Shown here: one piece after another, positions 50,053 through 59,335 of the stretch
Numbering within the stretch: position 1 is the stretch's first letter
Layout: the number at the start of each line of letters is the position of its first letter
Assembly (NCBI GenBank): GCA_009792885.1
Contig: WMCF01000088.1
Location: forward strand, 8,405 to 72,404
Direction: 5' to 3'
Source: Eremophila alpestris peregrina
Taxonomy: Eukaryota > Chordata > Aves > Passeriformes > Alaudidae
Length of the DNA: 64,000 nucleotides
Made by a program: the position numbers and the translations under genes
Notes under the pieces: generated by a model
What the model was told of the DNA's origin: nothing
What the model saw: the letters and a program-made list of their open reading frames with translations, nothing else
Databases searched by the model: none

Positions 50053-51894
50053 TTTGATCTGGGATTAATCCCATCCCTGCAGGCCCAAGCTCTGCACATC
50101 CATCACACCTGGCTTCCTCACTCGGCTCCCACTTCCAGGATGGAGCTGGCTTTAATCCCAGACACTTCAGATCTCATTAAGCTCTTCCAAACTGCCAGGA
50201 TTTTCCTAGCACTAAACAAGGCTTTTGCACTTGGGTGTTAAACCTGGCTCGCCTGCCCTGTTCTGCTGGGAAGGGGGCAAAAAGGAGCTCTTTGGGCTCC
50301 TTTGGGAGGATGCTCTGACTCAGCCAACTTCGAGAAATAATCCCACAATGGGAAGACAATTCTGATTCTCCTTGCTTAGTCTGTGTCATACCCCTGTGTG
50401 ACGAGCTGTGGCTGTTCTCAGGCACCTCGTGGGCTTGTCCACTGTGGTTTTTCAGGGCAACATTTCCATCTTTAGGTTTCTCATTTCCCAACTTGCTGCT
50501 TTTGATCCTAGACTGACACCTACAACCTGCAGGCTTTGAAGGCAGGAAGAGGGGAGGTGCAGCTTCCAGGCTGCTCTGGGGGTGCCTTTTTGCCTTTCTC
50601 CCATGGCTGTTTCCATCCTGGAGGAGAAATAACATTCCATAATCCATCCTGAGGGACAAATAGCATTAAATATAATGCCCCTGATATTCTGGGGCCACCT
50701 GCATCCATTGCAGAGCTGAGCTGCTTTATAAGCCCAAGGAAAAAGGATGGAAGATGAGAAAACACAGAGAAAAGAAGGAGAATTATGATGCAGGTGGCCA
50801 TTAAAAATAAAAAAAATAGCCATTTTGAATGGTTTTTTTGGAAAAAACTTCTGGATCTCCAATTTTTTGCTGTGTGTCAAACTGTCAGGTATTTAATCCA
50901 AAATCCACCCCTGCGTAACTCCAAACACTGGGAATCCAAGGATCTGGATGTTTCACCCAGCAGGCCATGCAGGGACCCCAGCAGCCAGGGCAGGATTTTG
51001 GCTTTTCCAAAATAATTTCTCATTTCTAGCAGCTTTTAAAAATCCATGAGCTCGTGGCAAAATGCAATGCCACGAGATCTGTGGAGCTGTGGGAAAGGTC
51101 AGGCTCACTGTGTGTAACCCTCCTGCCACAAAACTCCTCTTTCAACACTTTTTGCTTAAAAAACCATTCCTGCCCCCAGAATCACCAGAATTCCAGGGAT
51201 GAATCTGTGAGCAGTGGGTGGGAGCATATTGAACTTGCCTTTCCAAATGGCACTAGTTTAAGCTTTCAGCAGCTGGACAGTGAGTGGTGATGCTGTCACC
51301 CCAGATTTACCATCAGTAAATGGGAGGATGTTCTCAGGGCTGGAGCAGGGAAGCAGCAGGGGAGCCTGGAATCCAAACACTATGGAGGAGCAGCCACAGT
51401 GCTCCACTTATTTCCAAAGGCTGTGTCATGGCCTCTGCAATATTCCAGTCAATCTAATGCAATGCTCATTTTTTTTCATTAACCTCCAACGCAACCTCCC
51501 CATCTGCTGAATTAATCCCTGCTGGAAAGCCAGAGGAGTATTCTAGAAATAACAAACTACTGATCCTGTCCCTAAAAACCTCTTTTTTTTTTTTTTCTTA
51601 AGGCCTTTCAGGTCCACTTCAGTTCATTGACCATGCTCTTGCAAAATCCATTTGTAAGGCATAAATATAAAATATATATATTAACTCACACACACTTACA
51701 TAATTTCTGCCTTTTTTCCAAGAGCAATGGCTTATTTGGCCTTTGCCCACTCCCATCTCAGAGGAGATCCCCAGCAGCACACTGGGATGCTTTCATCTCA
51801 GGTTTGGAAGCTAATTTTTGTTGAGTGAGAGCTGGATGTTATTCCTAGAGTGCTTCCCTGGCTGCAAGGCATGGAGCTATGAGTTTGGAAATCA

Positions 51895-52435
51895 GAGAAT
51901 CATGGAAGCATGGAATGGTTCAGATTGGAAGGGACCTTGAAGATCATCTTGGTTCCACCCTCTGCCATGGGCAGGGACACCTTCCACTGTCCCAGGCTGA
52001 TCCTAGCCCTGTCCAACCTGGCCCTGGACACTGCCAGGGATGGACCAGCCACAGCTTCTCTGGGCAGCCCGTGCCAGGACCTCACCACCCTCACAGGGAA
52101 GAATTTCTTCCTAACATCTAATGAAAATCTAATCTCTTTCAGTTTGAACTCACTCGAGTCAGTTTGAAGCCATTCCCCCTTGTCCTGTCACCCCAGGCCC
52201 TTGGAAAAAGTTTTTCTCTGTGTTTCCCGTAGGCTCCCTTCAGGTACTGGGCAGCCACTATTTGGTCACCTCAAAGCCTTCTCCAGGCTGAACAATCCCA
52301 ATTCTCCCAGCCTTTCCTCACAGCAGAGCTGCTCCATCCCTCTGATCATCTCCATGGCCCTCCTCTGGACTGACACCAGCAGCTCCATGTCCTTCCTGTG
52401 CTGGGGACCCCAGAGCTGGACACAGAACTCCCCAT
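51895..52435 (-). mobile_element. CR1: longest CR1 LINE 3' fragment in the window (~540 bases)
   Basis: It begins with GAATCATGGAAGCATGGAATGG and continues through TGGAAGGGACCTTGAAGATC, CTCACAGGGAAGAATTTCTTCC, CCTTGTCCTGTCACCCCAGG, CCTTCAGGTACTGGGCAGCC, CCAGGCTGAACAATCCC and GTGCTGGGGACCCCAGAGC. A 20-base internal duplication brings TCAGTTTGAA twice (52139-52148 and 52159-52168). The element's 3' end is at the left. Confidence 0.95.
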
Positions 52436-52684
52436 CTTGTGCTTTTCCCTCAGCAGAGCCTTCCCAAGAGCTTTTCCTCATCCCAGGTGGCCCGGGGATC
52501 ACCGGGCAGCACCCACCACTCTCCCACATCCCTCCCCCTTGCAATTTTCTGCCTGGGTGGGAAAAATCCCAGAAGATGGGTGTGTGAGCCTCCTGCCCTT
52601 CCCAGCCCCGGGGAGCACAGCACAAGGCTCATCCTCAGCCCCCTGCCCGGGTTATCTCTTTTACAATAATATCAGGTTTTCTGG
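52436..52684. other. short intergenic stretch before a CpG island
   Basis: GC-rich sequence rising towards the island at 52685. No gene is visible. Confidence 0.4.
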
Positions 52685-53160
52685 AGCAGCGCGGTGAGAT
52701 CATCGCAGCCGGCCGCGCTTTTATTTCGGCGCGGTCGCCGCGGCAACGGAGGGGGAAACAAAACACGGAGTGGAGCGCAGCGAAGTTTCCTGGCTGCGGG
52801 GGCTCATTTTTCTTCATGAGCTGGCTCTGGGAGGCAGCAGAGCGGCCGCTCATGGAAACTCAAACGTCTTTCCCTCTCCCCTGTCTGCTCCCCCGTCTCT
52901 CTCCGCAGCAATGGAGATAAAGGTTACACATCTGGTTCGGATCTGCTCTGTTTAACCCAAAAAAAAAAGGAGAAAAAAGCCGTGCTGCTGCTGTCCCATA
53001 AATCATGCCGCAGCTGGAGCGCACCCCCGGCTCTCGCTGGGGCTGTTTATCCCGCCACGTCCCACTGAGCCGTGGGGTTTGCTTTTGGGAAGGCTGCGCT
53101 TCCCGAGAGCTGCCTGCTGCCATTTTGAGTGATCCCCGGCCCTCCGGCAAGGCCTGAGAA
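52685..53160. promoter_or_regulatory. intergenic CpG island with an RFX X-box
   Basis: A CpG-dense stretch (GCGCGG, GGCCGCGC, GGCGCGGTCGCCGCGGCAACGG) stands out from the AT-rich surroundings. It contains a perfect X-box at 52734-52747. A YY1-like AAAATGGC core is read on the minus strand at about 53122-53130. Such islands usually mark promoters. The only coding gene recognised nearby, COL6A3, ends about 3.7 kb to the right and reads towards it, so this is not its promoter. No convincing first exon could be assigned. Confidence 0.5.
52734..52747 (+). promoter_or_regulatory. X-box (RFX factor site) GTCGCC-GC-GGCAAC
   Basis: The sequence fits the RFX consensus GTNRCC N(0-3) RGYAAC at every position, with a two-base spacer. 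X-boxes are typical of promoters of ciliary and MHC class II genes. Here it lies inside a CpG island without an assigned gene. Confidence 0.6.
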
Positions 53161-54269
53161 GTTTAAAGTTACCATGGATTAGAGTTTTGGGATGTAAAAC
53201 CACCCGGGATGCTCAGCTCAGCTCACGGGAATAGCGCTTGCAGTGAGTTCCCTGCCAGGTGCTGCTCCGCAGGAGCCGCTGTCCTGCCCCTAAAACACTG
53301 ATGGGGCTGTAAAATATGGAAAGCAGAAAGAAATGGAGCACCTAGAAAATCTAGGATCTTCAAATTCCCCTTCTTCTTTTACCTTATCATCTCCATCTTA
53401 CTCCAATGATTTTGGGGTTGGGAGTTGCAGTACTTCCATCCCACAAGCAGAAGACCCCTGGCTGAGGAGATGCCCACACTTCCATCCCAGTTATCCAAAG
53501 ATCCTTTGCTGCAGGCTCAGCGGCTCCAAGTTTATCTGCATCTCTGCTCAAGCACTTGGATACAGTCCTAATTTCCAGGAATGCCCGACATGGAAGACGT
53601 CGTTTTCCTTGAACTCCTGCCCTTGCAATGTCAACACTGGCTGTGTAGGGCATTGCTGGAAAACCAAGGCAGGATCTGGGCAGGTACATCTGAGCATCTA
53701 TAGACTTCTAGGCTGGCTCTTTTTACTGATGTAATAAATTTAATGCTGGCTAATAAAATGTGTCAGAGCCACTTTGCCTCTCCTTGTAAAGGTCTCCCTA
53801 GAAGGCTGTGATTAAATGCAAAGCTGCAGTATTGAGGGAACCTAACCAAGCATTAAATGCTGATGCTGTCCTAAATTTGAGGGTCTGGCTTCAACGTTGA
53901 ACTCTAGGACACATCCTGATCTTCATTTTTATGACACTGCAGGTACCATAAGTGGTTATGTCTGTGCTCTAGGGTTGAACCCTGGAGATCTCCCCAGTTT
54001 TCTCACTTAGTTTTCTGGTCTCCATGGGCAGCAGAGTAATCCAAAACCCTCAAGACTTCAGCTGGAGAAAATGAGAATTGACAGTGACTATTTGTAATAG
54101 TCTGTCCCAGGGATTGTCCACTATCACTCTTCGAAGATGAAGTGTGGGTGTAGGGGGAGTGTAGGATTTTGTGGCTTCTTCTGGGCAGCCTGAAATGCTC
54201 CATGAGGAAATTCCCTGGTAAAATAAGGGCTGGTGGCTCTGCTGATTGTGCCTCACCCTTCTCCCTTCA
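53161..54269. other. intergenic, no gene seen
   Basis: CpG content drops again. A 133-codon plus-strand frame (53333-53734) resembles no known protein. No repeat was recognised. Confidence 0.4.
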
Positions 54270-54578
54270 GGACCTGAAGGGACAATACAAGAAAAATGCA
54301 GTGACAGGATAAGGGGGAATGGATTCAAACTGAAAGAGAGTAGGTTTAAATGGGATATTGGGAGGAAATTCTTCCCTGTGAGGGTGGGGAGGCCCTGGCA
54401 CAGGGTGCCCAGAGAAGCTGTGGCTGCCCCTGGATCCCTGGCACTGTCCAAGGCCACGTTGGACATTGGGGCTTGGAGCAACCTGGGATAGTGGAAGGTG
54501 TCTCTGCCCATGGCAGGAGGTGGCACTGGATGAATTTTAAGGCCCCTTCTAGCACAGACCATTCTGTGGTTCTTTCAT
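54270..54578 (+). mobile_element. CR1: CR1 LINE 3' end
   Basis: ACCTGAAGGGACAATACAAG, GGATAAGGGGGAATGGATTC, TGGGATATTGGGAGGAAATTC, GGTGCCCAGAGAAGCTGTGG, GGAGCAACCTGGGATAGTGG and AGACCATTCTGTGGTTCTTTC mark a plus-oriented copy with its 3' tip near 54578. Confidence 0.93.
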
Positions 54579-54909
54579 TGGGCAGAATTGGCGCTCAGAT
54601 TTGAACACACAGCATTACATTCAAGGCTCACTGGGACTTTATGCAGGTCCCCAAGGCAGGGTCACCTCAACCTACACCAGCCCTGTGAAGGCTTCCCTGA
54701 CCCAGTCCTGGGGAACTCCAGAGATTCAGAGCAATTCCAGCGATACTCTTTCATCTCACAGCTTGAAGGAAATTCTAGGCTGGAGTCTGGCTTTTACAGC
54801 GTGGCTGTCCCCGTCCTGGGCAGGGGTGTAAGACCGAGGCTGCGCCTTTTGAACCAAGGCCAGGGGCATTTTTGGTGCAGGAGGTGATGTCTACGGAAGA
54901 AATCCTGCT

Positions 54910-55640
54910 TGAAGGGGGGTCCGAGGCCACCCCAAAAGCAGCAGGGCGTGGCTCTGGGGGCTCCCCGCCGGCAGCCGGGAGCGGAACGCGTGGCTCGGGC
55001 CAGGCTGGGCTATTTTTACTCCCGGCCCGGTCCCGCAGCCACGCTGGCAGATGTGCTCCCAGCTGCAGATGACTTCCATGTGCAGCCCCTCGTGGCCGCT
55101 GGCCGAGGGCCCGGGGCGTAACGCGCTTCCTTAAAAGGCTCGGGAGGCGCCTGCAACGCCCCGGGGATGGGAGGGGATGAGGGGCCCCTTCCCCTTCCCG
55201 AGCTCCCTTCTCGGGATGGATGCTGCGCCCTGGCATCCTGGAGGGCTGCACGGGCCATGGAAAGCAGCTTTCCCGGGAAACGGAGGCGGCGCAGGCATTG
55301 GGAAAAACCTCTCCCGCGCTGCAGAGGGGTGGGAGGACGGAGGGGAAGGATCGCTTTAACCTAAGTGCAGCTTTTAAACCCCGTGAGAGCAGGAAAGGGG
55401 GGCTCGGCCATGCCCGGTGCACGGTGAGAGGCAGGGCAGGCTCCTGAGTCCCTCGGAGCCACTGCAAGAGCCAGTCACAATAATAAATAAATAACATTTA
55501 CCCGTTCCCCTCTTTTTCTAATGAAGCCCTCCTGGTGTGCTCGGGGAAGGTGCCAAATAAACAGCGCAGCTTCCCCAGCTCGGCCGCCTCGGCTTCTTGG
55601 CTCATCCCCAGCCAAGCTGTCCCCTGTCCCTACGCAAGTG
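54910..55640. promoter_or_regulatory. second intergenic CpG island
   Basis: CpG-rich sequence (CCCCGCCGGCAGCC, GGAACGCGTGGC, CCGAGGGCCCGGGGCGTAACGCG, GGAGGCGGCGCAGG) over about 0.7 kb, with a TATA-like TTAAAAGG at about 55132-55139 on the plus strand and GTGAGAGG, a possible donor, at about 55424. A 240-codon minus-strand frame (54775-55497) is the open-frame bias expected of GC-rich DNA. It may be the promoter of an unannotated transcript or a distal regulatory element. Confidence 0.45.
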
Positions 55641-56844
55641 GCTTGCTGCTGACGGGAAGTTTTGGGATCTGGGCTGCTCCCCGAGACAAGAATGGGATGC
55701 CTGAACTGTCAATCCCCGTGAGGACAAAGCCTGGAGCAGCCCTGCGAGCTCTTCTTGCCCCCTGGACAAGTCAGGGTGAGGCCCTTGGAGCCTCTGTGGA
55801 TCCTCTGCAGCACTGAGCAGGGAGCCTGAGGCGTCAGACCAGCTTAATTTAGTCTTGCAAATTAAGACTAAATTAACGGGGACGGCAAATCCTGCTCCTG
55901 GGAGGTGCTGCCAAAGGCATCTTTGCCGTGTATGCAACACATGTGGAACATCTCCCATCGTGGCCCGTGGGGACCTGCCTGAAGTGCTTCAGAAAGCAGC
56001 AGGACAGCTCCAGGTGGCCTTCTCCTCCTGACAGTCCCACCCTGACCCATGGAAGAACACCTGGATAAGCCCTGAATCGCAAGGGTCTCCTTTCCAAGAT
56101 TTAACCAATCCCACCCAGTTGTCCATAAGGCAATGCCCTCTAAGAGTTCTCCCTCACCTCTCTGCCCTGTTTTTGGTGTTCCAGCTGCCCTCTCCATGGC
56201 ATGTGCCTGCAAGGCTCCATTTTTCCTTCCAGGCACCTCCAGCAGGCCATGGGAAGAGTTACCAAGCCCTGCCTGTGGACAACAGCAGAGACTCAGGGAA
56301 ACTGAGGACATCAGCCCCACAGCCCAGAGCTGCCCTGTGCCCTGGGGTGGCCACTTTCATCTGATTCATGCTTTCAGGGGGGATTTTTAAAGGGGCAGGG
56401 AAATGTGCATTTTTTCTGGGAATTTTATCTTCCGTGGGTGAGCTCAGAGAAGGACGGGAAGGGTAAAAACCATGGCTGTGGAAAGCAAAGGAGACAGATG
56501 AAAATATTTATGGGGTCACTGAGTCACACAGGTTGGAAGAGACACCCAGGACTGGCTGAGGCCAAGCTGCTCCATGCCATGTCCAACTGAGTTTAAATTC
56601 CTTCAGGATGGAGATTACACAATGAAGACATCTCTGTTTACACCTTTTTTCCAAGCTGGAAATCTCCAGGTTGCCTGCATCCTCTCAGTGCTGTGCCCCT
56701 GAATACCCTTACTATATCTATCCTCCCTCTGAGGCACAGTGGGTTTCCCCCCCCCCCCACCCCAAAACAATTGCTTTCCAGATCCTGGAAATTATTTCTA
56801 TTGATACCCACACTGGCTTTAACAAAGACAAACCCACAAGTTTC
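55641..56844. other. intergenic between CpG island and the COL6A3 3' end
   Basis: Contains the hairpin at 55844-55876, a possible old CR1 scrap at about 56517-56600 (GAGTCACACAGGTTGGAAGAG) and a run of 11 C near 56749. No gene is seen. Confidence 0.45.
55844..55876. repeat. perfect 13-bp hairpin, 7-base loop
   Basis: TTAATTTAGTCTT (55844-55856) is followed by loop GCAAATT and its exact reverse complement AAGACTAAATTAA (55864-55876). The AT-rich palindrome sits in GC-rich sequence beside the CpG island. Confidence 0.9.
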
Positions 56845-56862
56845 TCAAAACCTCCATTAGAC

Positions 56863-56868
56863 TTTATT
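56863..56868 (-). terminator. distal COL6A3 polyadenylation signal AATAAA
   Basis: The minus strand reads TTTAAATAAAGTCTAATGG with a GT-rich stretch (TTGTGGGTTTGTC) following. Cleavage would be near 56845-56850. Confidence 0.75.
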
Positions 56869-57329
56869 TAAAAGTTCTTTGTATAGACTTCCTGACACAG
56901 AATCCACAATAAAAATAAATCCCCCCTCCCTCCCAATGCTCCCCCCCTGCCCAGACTGTTTTGCTTTGTATTTTATAAAACATACAACATCAGAAGAATG
57001 CCAGAGGCATCCTACACCACAATTTAAAGATTTGTTAACTGAGGCCTTGGTCCCAGCAGTGCATTTGCATTCGGAAACTTTGCTTCCTTTTCCTTGCTAG
57101 TTCAGTTGGCCACATGTGGTACAAATGCATACAAGAGATCAAGTCTGAGATCAAATCCAGCAAAAGGAAAAAAAAAAAAATAAAAGAGGAAGAGTGAAAA
57201 TGGAACCACTTGTCTATCAGAATCAGCCACTCTCTTACACAAAGGCTTCCCCTGTAAAGTTATGCTCAGTTATGAGAAAGATAAAAGCAAGCAGGTAACA
57301 AGTTGCAGTGAAATTATTATGATTCTTTT

Positions 57330-57335
57330 TTTATT
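57330..57335 (-). terminator. proximal COL6A3 polyadenylation signal AATAAA
   Basis: AATAATAAAAAAAG on the minus strand within an AT-rich run, about 350 bases after the stop. Its use is uncertain because low-complexity DNA easily contains this hexamer. Confidence 0.4.
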
Positions 57336-57518
57336 ATTATATTTTGACTCATTTTATGGTGCCTTAGAAAGGCAGATGGCCAGAATAGGGGGGAAAAAAG
57401 GCTAATTTTAGAGACATGTTGAGAGACAATAACAATCTGCACTTAGGTAAATATTTGGCAATGTTGAAGCTATACAATATAACCCGGGCACGTGTAGCAC
57501 TCAGTCCACAAAACAGTT

Positions 57519-57526
57519 TAGCACCA
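57519..57526 (-). promoter_or_regulatory. miR-29 8-mer seed site in the COL6A3 3'UTR
   Basis: The minus strand reads TGGTGCTA, the full 8-mer complement of the miR-29 seed (AGCACCA). miR-29 is a known repressor of many collagen genes. The site lies 160 bases after the stop codon and would be present in both the short and the long UTR form. Confidence 0.6.
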
Positions 57527-57686
57527 TATTGATACGTCATGGAGCAAAACCCTCTCCTCAGGGTTTGCTTGGGAGTTAAAAGCATGAAATATGACAGTGC
57601 AAGGTCGTCTATACCCTTAGCTTCTATAGGGGCAAGGTGGCAAAGGTGATGCTGTCTCAGAGGTAAGTGTTGGCCAGCCCCTGGCT

Positions 57687-57727
57687 CTATGTCCCTATCG
57701 TCGTCACCACGCCGGGGTTGATGGTAC
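57687..57727 (-). CDS. COL6A3: COL6A3 terminal coding exon (12 residues and stop)
   Basis: After a 132-base intron (57728-57859) with acceptor TTTCTCCCCCAG, the frame reads G (split codon)-T-I-N-P-G-V-V-T-T-I-G-T and stops at TAG (57687-57689). The human chain ends K-P-G-V-I-S-V-M-G-T, so both the position and the P-G-V...G-T pattern agree. Confidence 0.95.
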
Positions 57728-57859
57728 CTGGGGGAGAAAGAAGGAATAAATAAGGTTTTGATGCAGGATATGGAGGGGAGATAAACGAGGCAATTTGCCA
57801 GGAGTCCAACCCCGTGCAGCAGAGTGGGGCTGGCAGGGATTTGGCTGAGTGCCTCTTAC

Positions 57860-58030
57860 CAGGGATGCAGAGCTTTTCACATTCTTTCTGCGTGTTGAAG
57901 CGGTTCTCGTTGCCGCCGCAGCCGCCGTACCAGAAGCGGGCACAGCTCTTGGTCTCGGGGTCGTAGTACCACTTCAGCACAAAGTTCCTGCAGGTGCCCT
58001 CGTCCTTCTGCAGCCGGCAGATGTCCATGA
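57860..58030 (-). CDS. COL6A3: COL6A3 C-terminal (C5) Kunitz/BPTI-domain exon (K2)
   Basis: The 171-base exon has acceptor TTCTCCACAG and donor GTAAGA, phase 1-1, with 56 full codons. It starts M-D-I-C-R-L-Q-K-D-E-G-T-C, followed by R-N-F-V-L-K-W-Y-Y-D, then R-F-W-Y-G-G-C-G-G-N-E-N, and ends E-C-E-K-L-C-I-P. The six cysteines have BPTI spacing (8, 15, 7, 12, 3). It is very close to the human C5 domain; P1 is Arg in both, and P1' is Asn here versus Asp in human. The C5 domain is retained in the secreted chain and then released as endotrophin. The 61083 exon upstream and the short terminal exon downstream join it in frame. Confidence 0.97.
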
Positions 58031-59173
58031 CTGTGGAGAAAAGCAGGAGCAACAGTGGTCAGTGGCACTCCTGGGTGAAGCACAGCCTTTTCTGAGTGTG
58101 TCTGCAGGGCAGGGCTGGAATGCAAGCTGAGGAAGGGCATCCACAGCACAGACTGTGCACATCTCCTGTGACTTAATGCCTTGAGAACCTCTTTCCCTGG
58201 AGGGCACCAACCCTGGTGCACAAGTTTGTTTGTCTCCTGTGTTTCTGCCATGCATCCAGGAGCAGTGAAGGAAGAGTGTTGCATGGCAGTTGTCTGCAAA
58301 TCCCTTGGATCTGTAGGAAATGAGCTGGTACTTCTCAGGACTGGGGGAGGACTGGCTGGGCTGCAAGGGAAGAAGTACTGGCACCACTAAAGTGACTGAC
58401 TTCCTCTGAAAAGAGAAATCTTCCATGTGAAGATGCTCCTGGGTTCACCACACACTGCACATGGCATCTTGCATCCCTTGCTGGGTGAGCAGGGAATAAA
58501 ACAACAAAGCGTTTGGATGTGGCAAAATGAAATTGCCAAATAATTTTTAAAAATTTAAAAAAATATCAGATACCAGCCACTGCTTTGCCATCAGGTCACA
58601 CACCTCCCTTCACACAGGGATGCAGAAGGAGCTCATGACACCTCTGCACAGCACAGCATAAACACCACAGATAAGGGGGAGTCAGAAATCAGTATTGACC
58701 TTCCAGTTCAGCTTTGCTTTTGGGCTCCTACAGCCGAAAGCTTTCCCATACCTTAAGCAGGCTCTTTGCCTTTTTTATATTCAGATTTCGTTTTTCCCAC
58801 CTTTTGCCTTTTGCCCATCTCCCTTTTCCCCACCTTCCAAAACACTGAAATCCAGCAGATGTGAACACAGGAATGACTCTACCCCAAACCCTGCACAGGA
58901 ATCAAATCCAAACACTAATCAAACCAGAAGAATTTCTTTTGCATATATAACCTAATTGTCCCCTATTTCAGTCTGAAATTAAATAGAAGCTTACCCAAAA
59001 TTTTCCAAAAATTGATGGAGGGCAAGAACTAGGGAGTTAAAATGTGTTTTAAGCTGTAACAGGTTGAAAAGATGGGGAGAGACAGAGTTTCTAGTCATCC
59101 TATGGAGAAAATGTTTCTGGGCTCCTCAGTTACACTTATGGGTTACTTTTGTTATGGTAAAAAAGTTAATAAC

Positions 59174-59177
<4 letters not shown>

Positions 59178-59211
<34 letters not shown>

Positions 59212-59220
59212 CCCCCCCCC
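59178..59220. repeat. A(32)C(11) tract
   Basis: 32 A (59178-59209) followed directly by 11 C (59210-59220), abutting a CR1 3' tip. Confidence 0.9.
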
Positions 59221-59221
59221 A

Positions 59222-59335
59222 CCGAAGAGTAATTAAGGTTGGAAAAGTCCTTTAAGACCCTTGAGCCCAAACATTATCCCAGCAATGCCAAGCCCACCAC
59301 TAAACCATGCCTCAAGTTCCACAACTACACGTGAA
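59222..59335 (-). mobile_element. CR1: CR1 LINE 3' scrap, second subfamily
   Basis: AGTAATTAAGGTTGGAAAAGTCC, TTGAGCCCAAACATTATCCC, AGCAATGCCAAGCCCACCACTAAACCATGCC is the 3' tip of the CR1 class with TTGGAAAAGACC, in reverse complement. Confidence 0.8.

Larger units (their letters stand above)
48201..51894. other. intergenic with two CR1 pieces, no gene seen
   Basis: Contains CR1 pieces at 48968-49027 and 49733-50052 and short T- and AT-rich runs near 51583 and 51661. A 223-codon minus-strand frame (48249-48920) has no recognisable domain. Confidence 0.4.
56845..57686 (-). other. COL6A3: COL6A3 3' untranslated region
   Basis: About 840 bases run from the stop codon to the expected cleavage site downstream of AATAAA at 56863-56868. 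An internal AATAAA at 57330-57335 could give a shorter UTR of about 0.37 kb. A miR-29 8-mer site lies between the stop codon and that internal signal. The stretch is AT-rich with an A-rich/T-rich run near 57170. Confidence 0.75.

Noticed and set aside
54775..55497. 240-codon minus-strand open frame
   Set aside because: Lies over a CpG island where stop codons are rare by composition. There is no domain, and overlapping frames exist on both strands.
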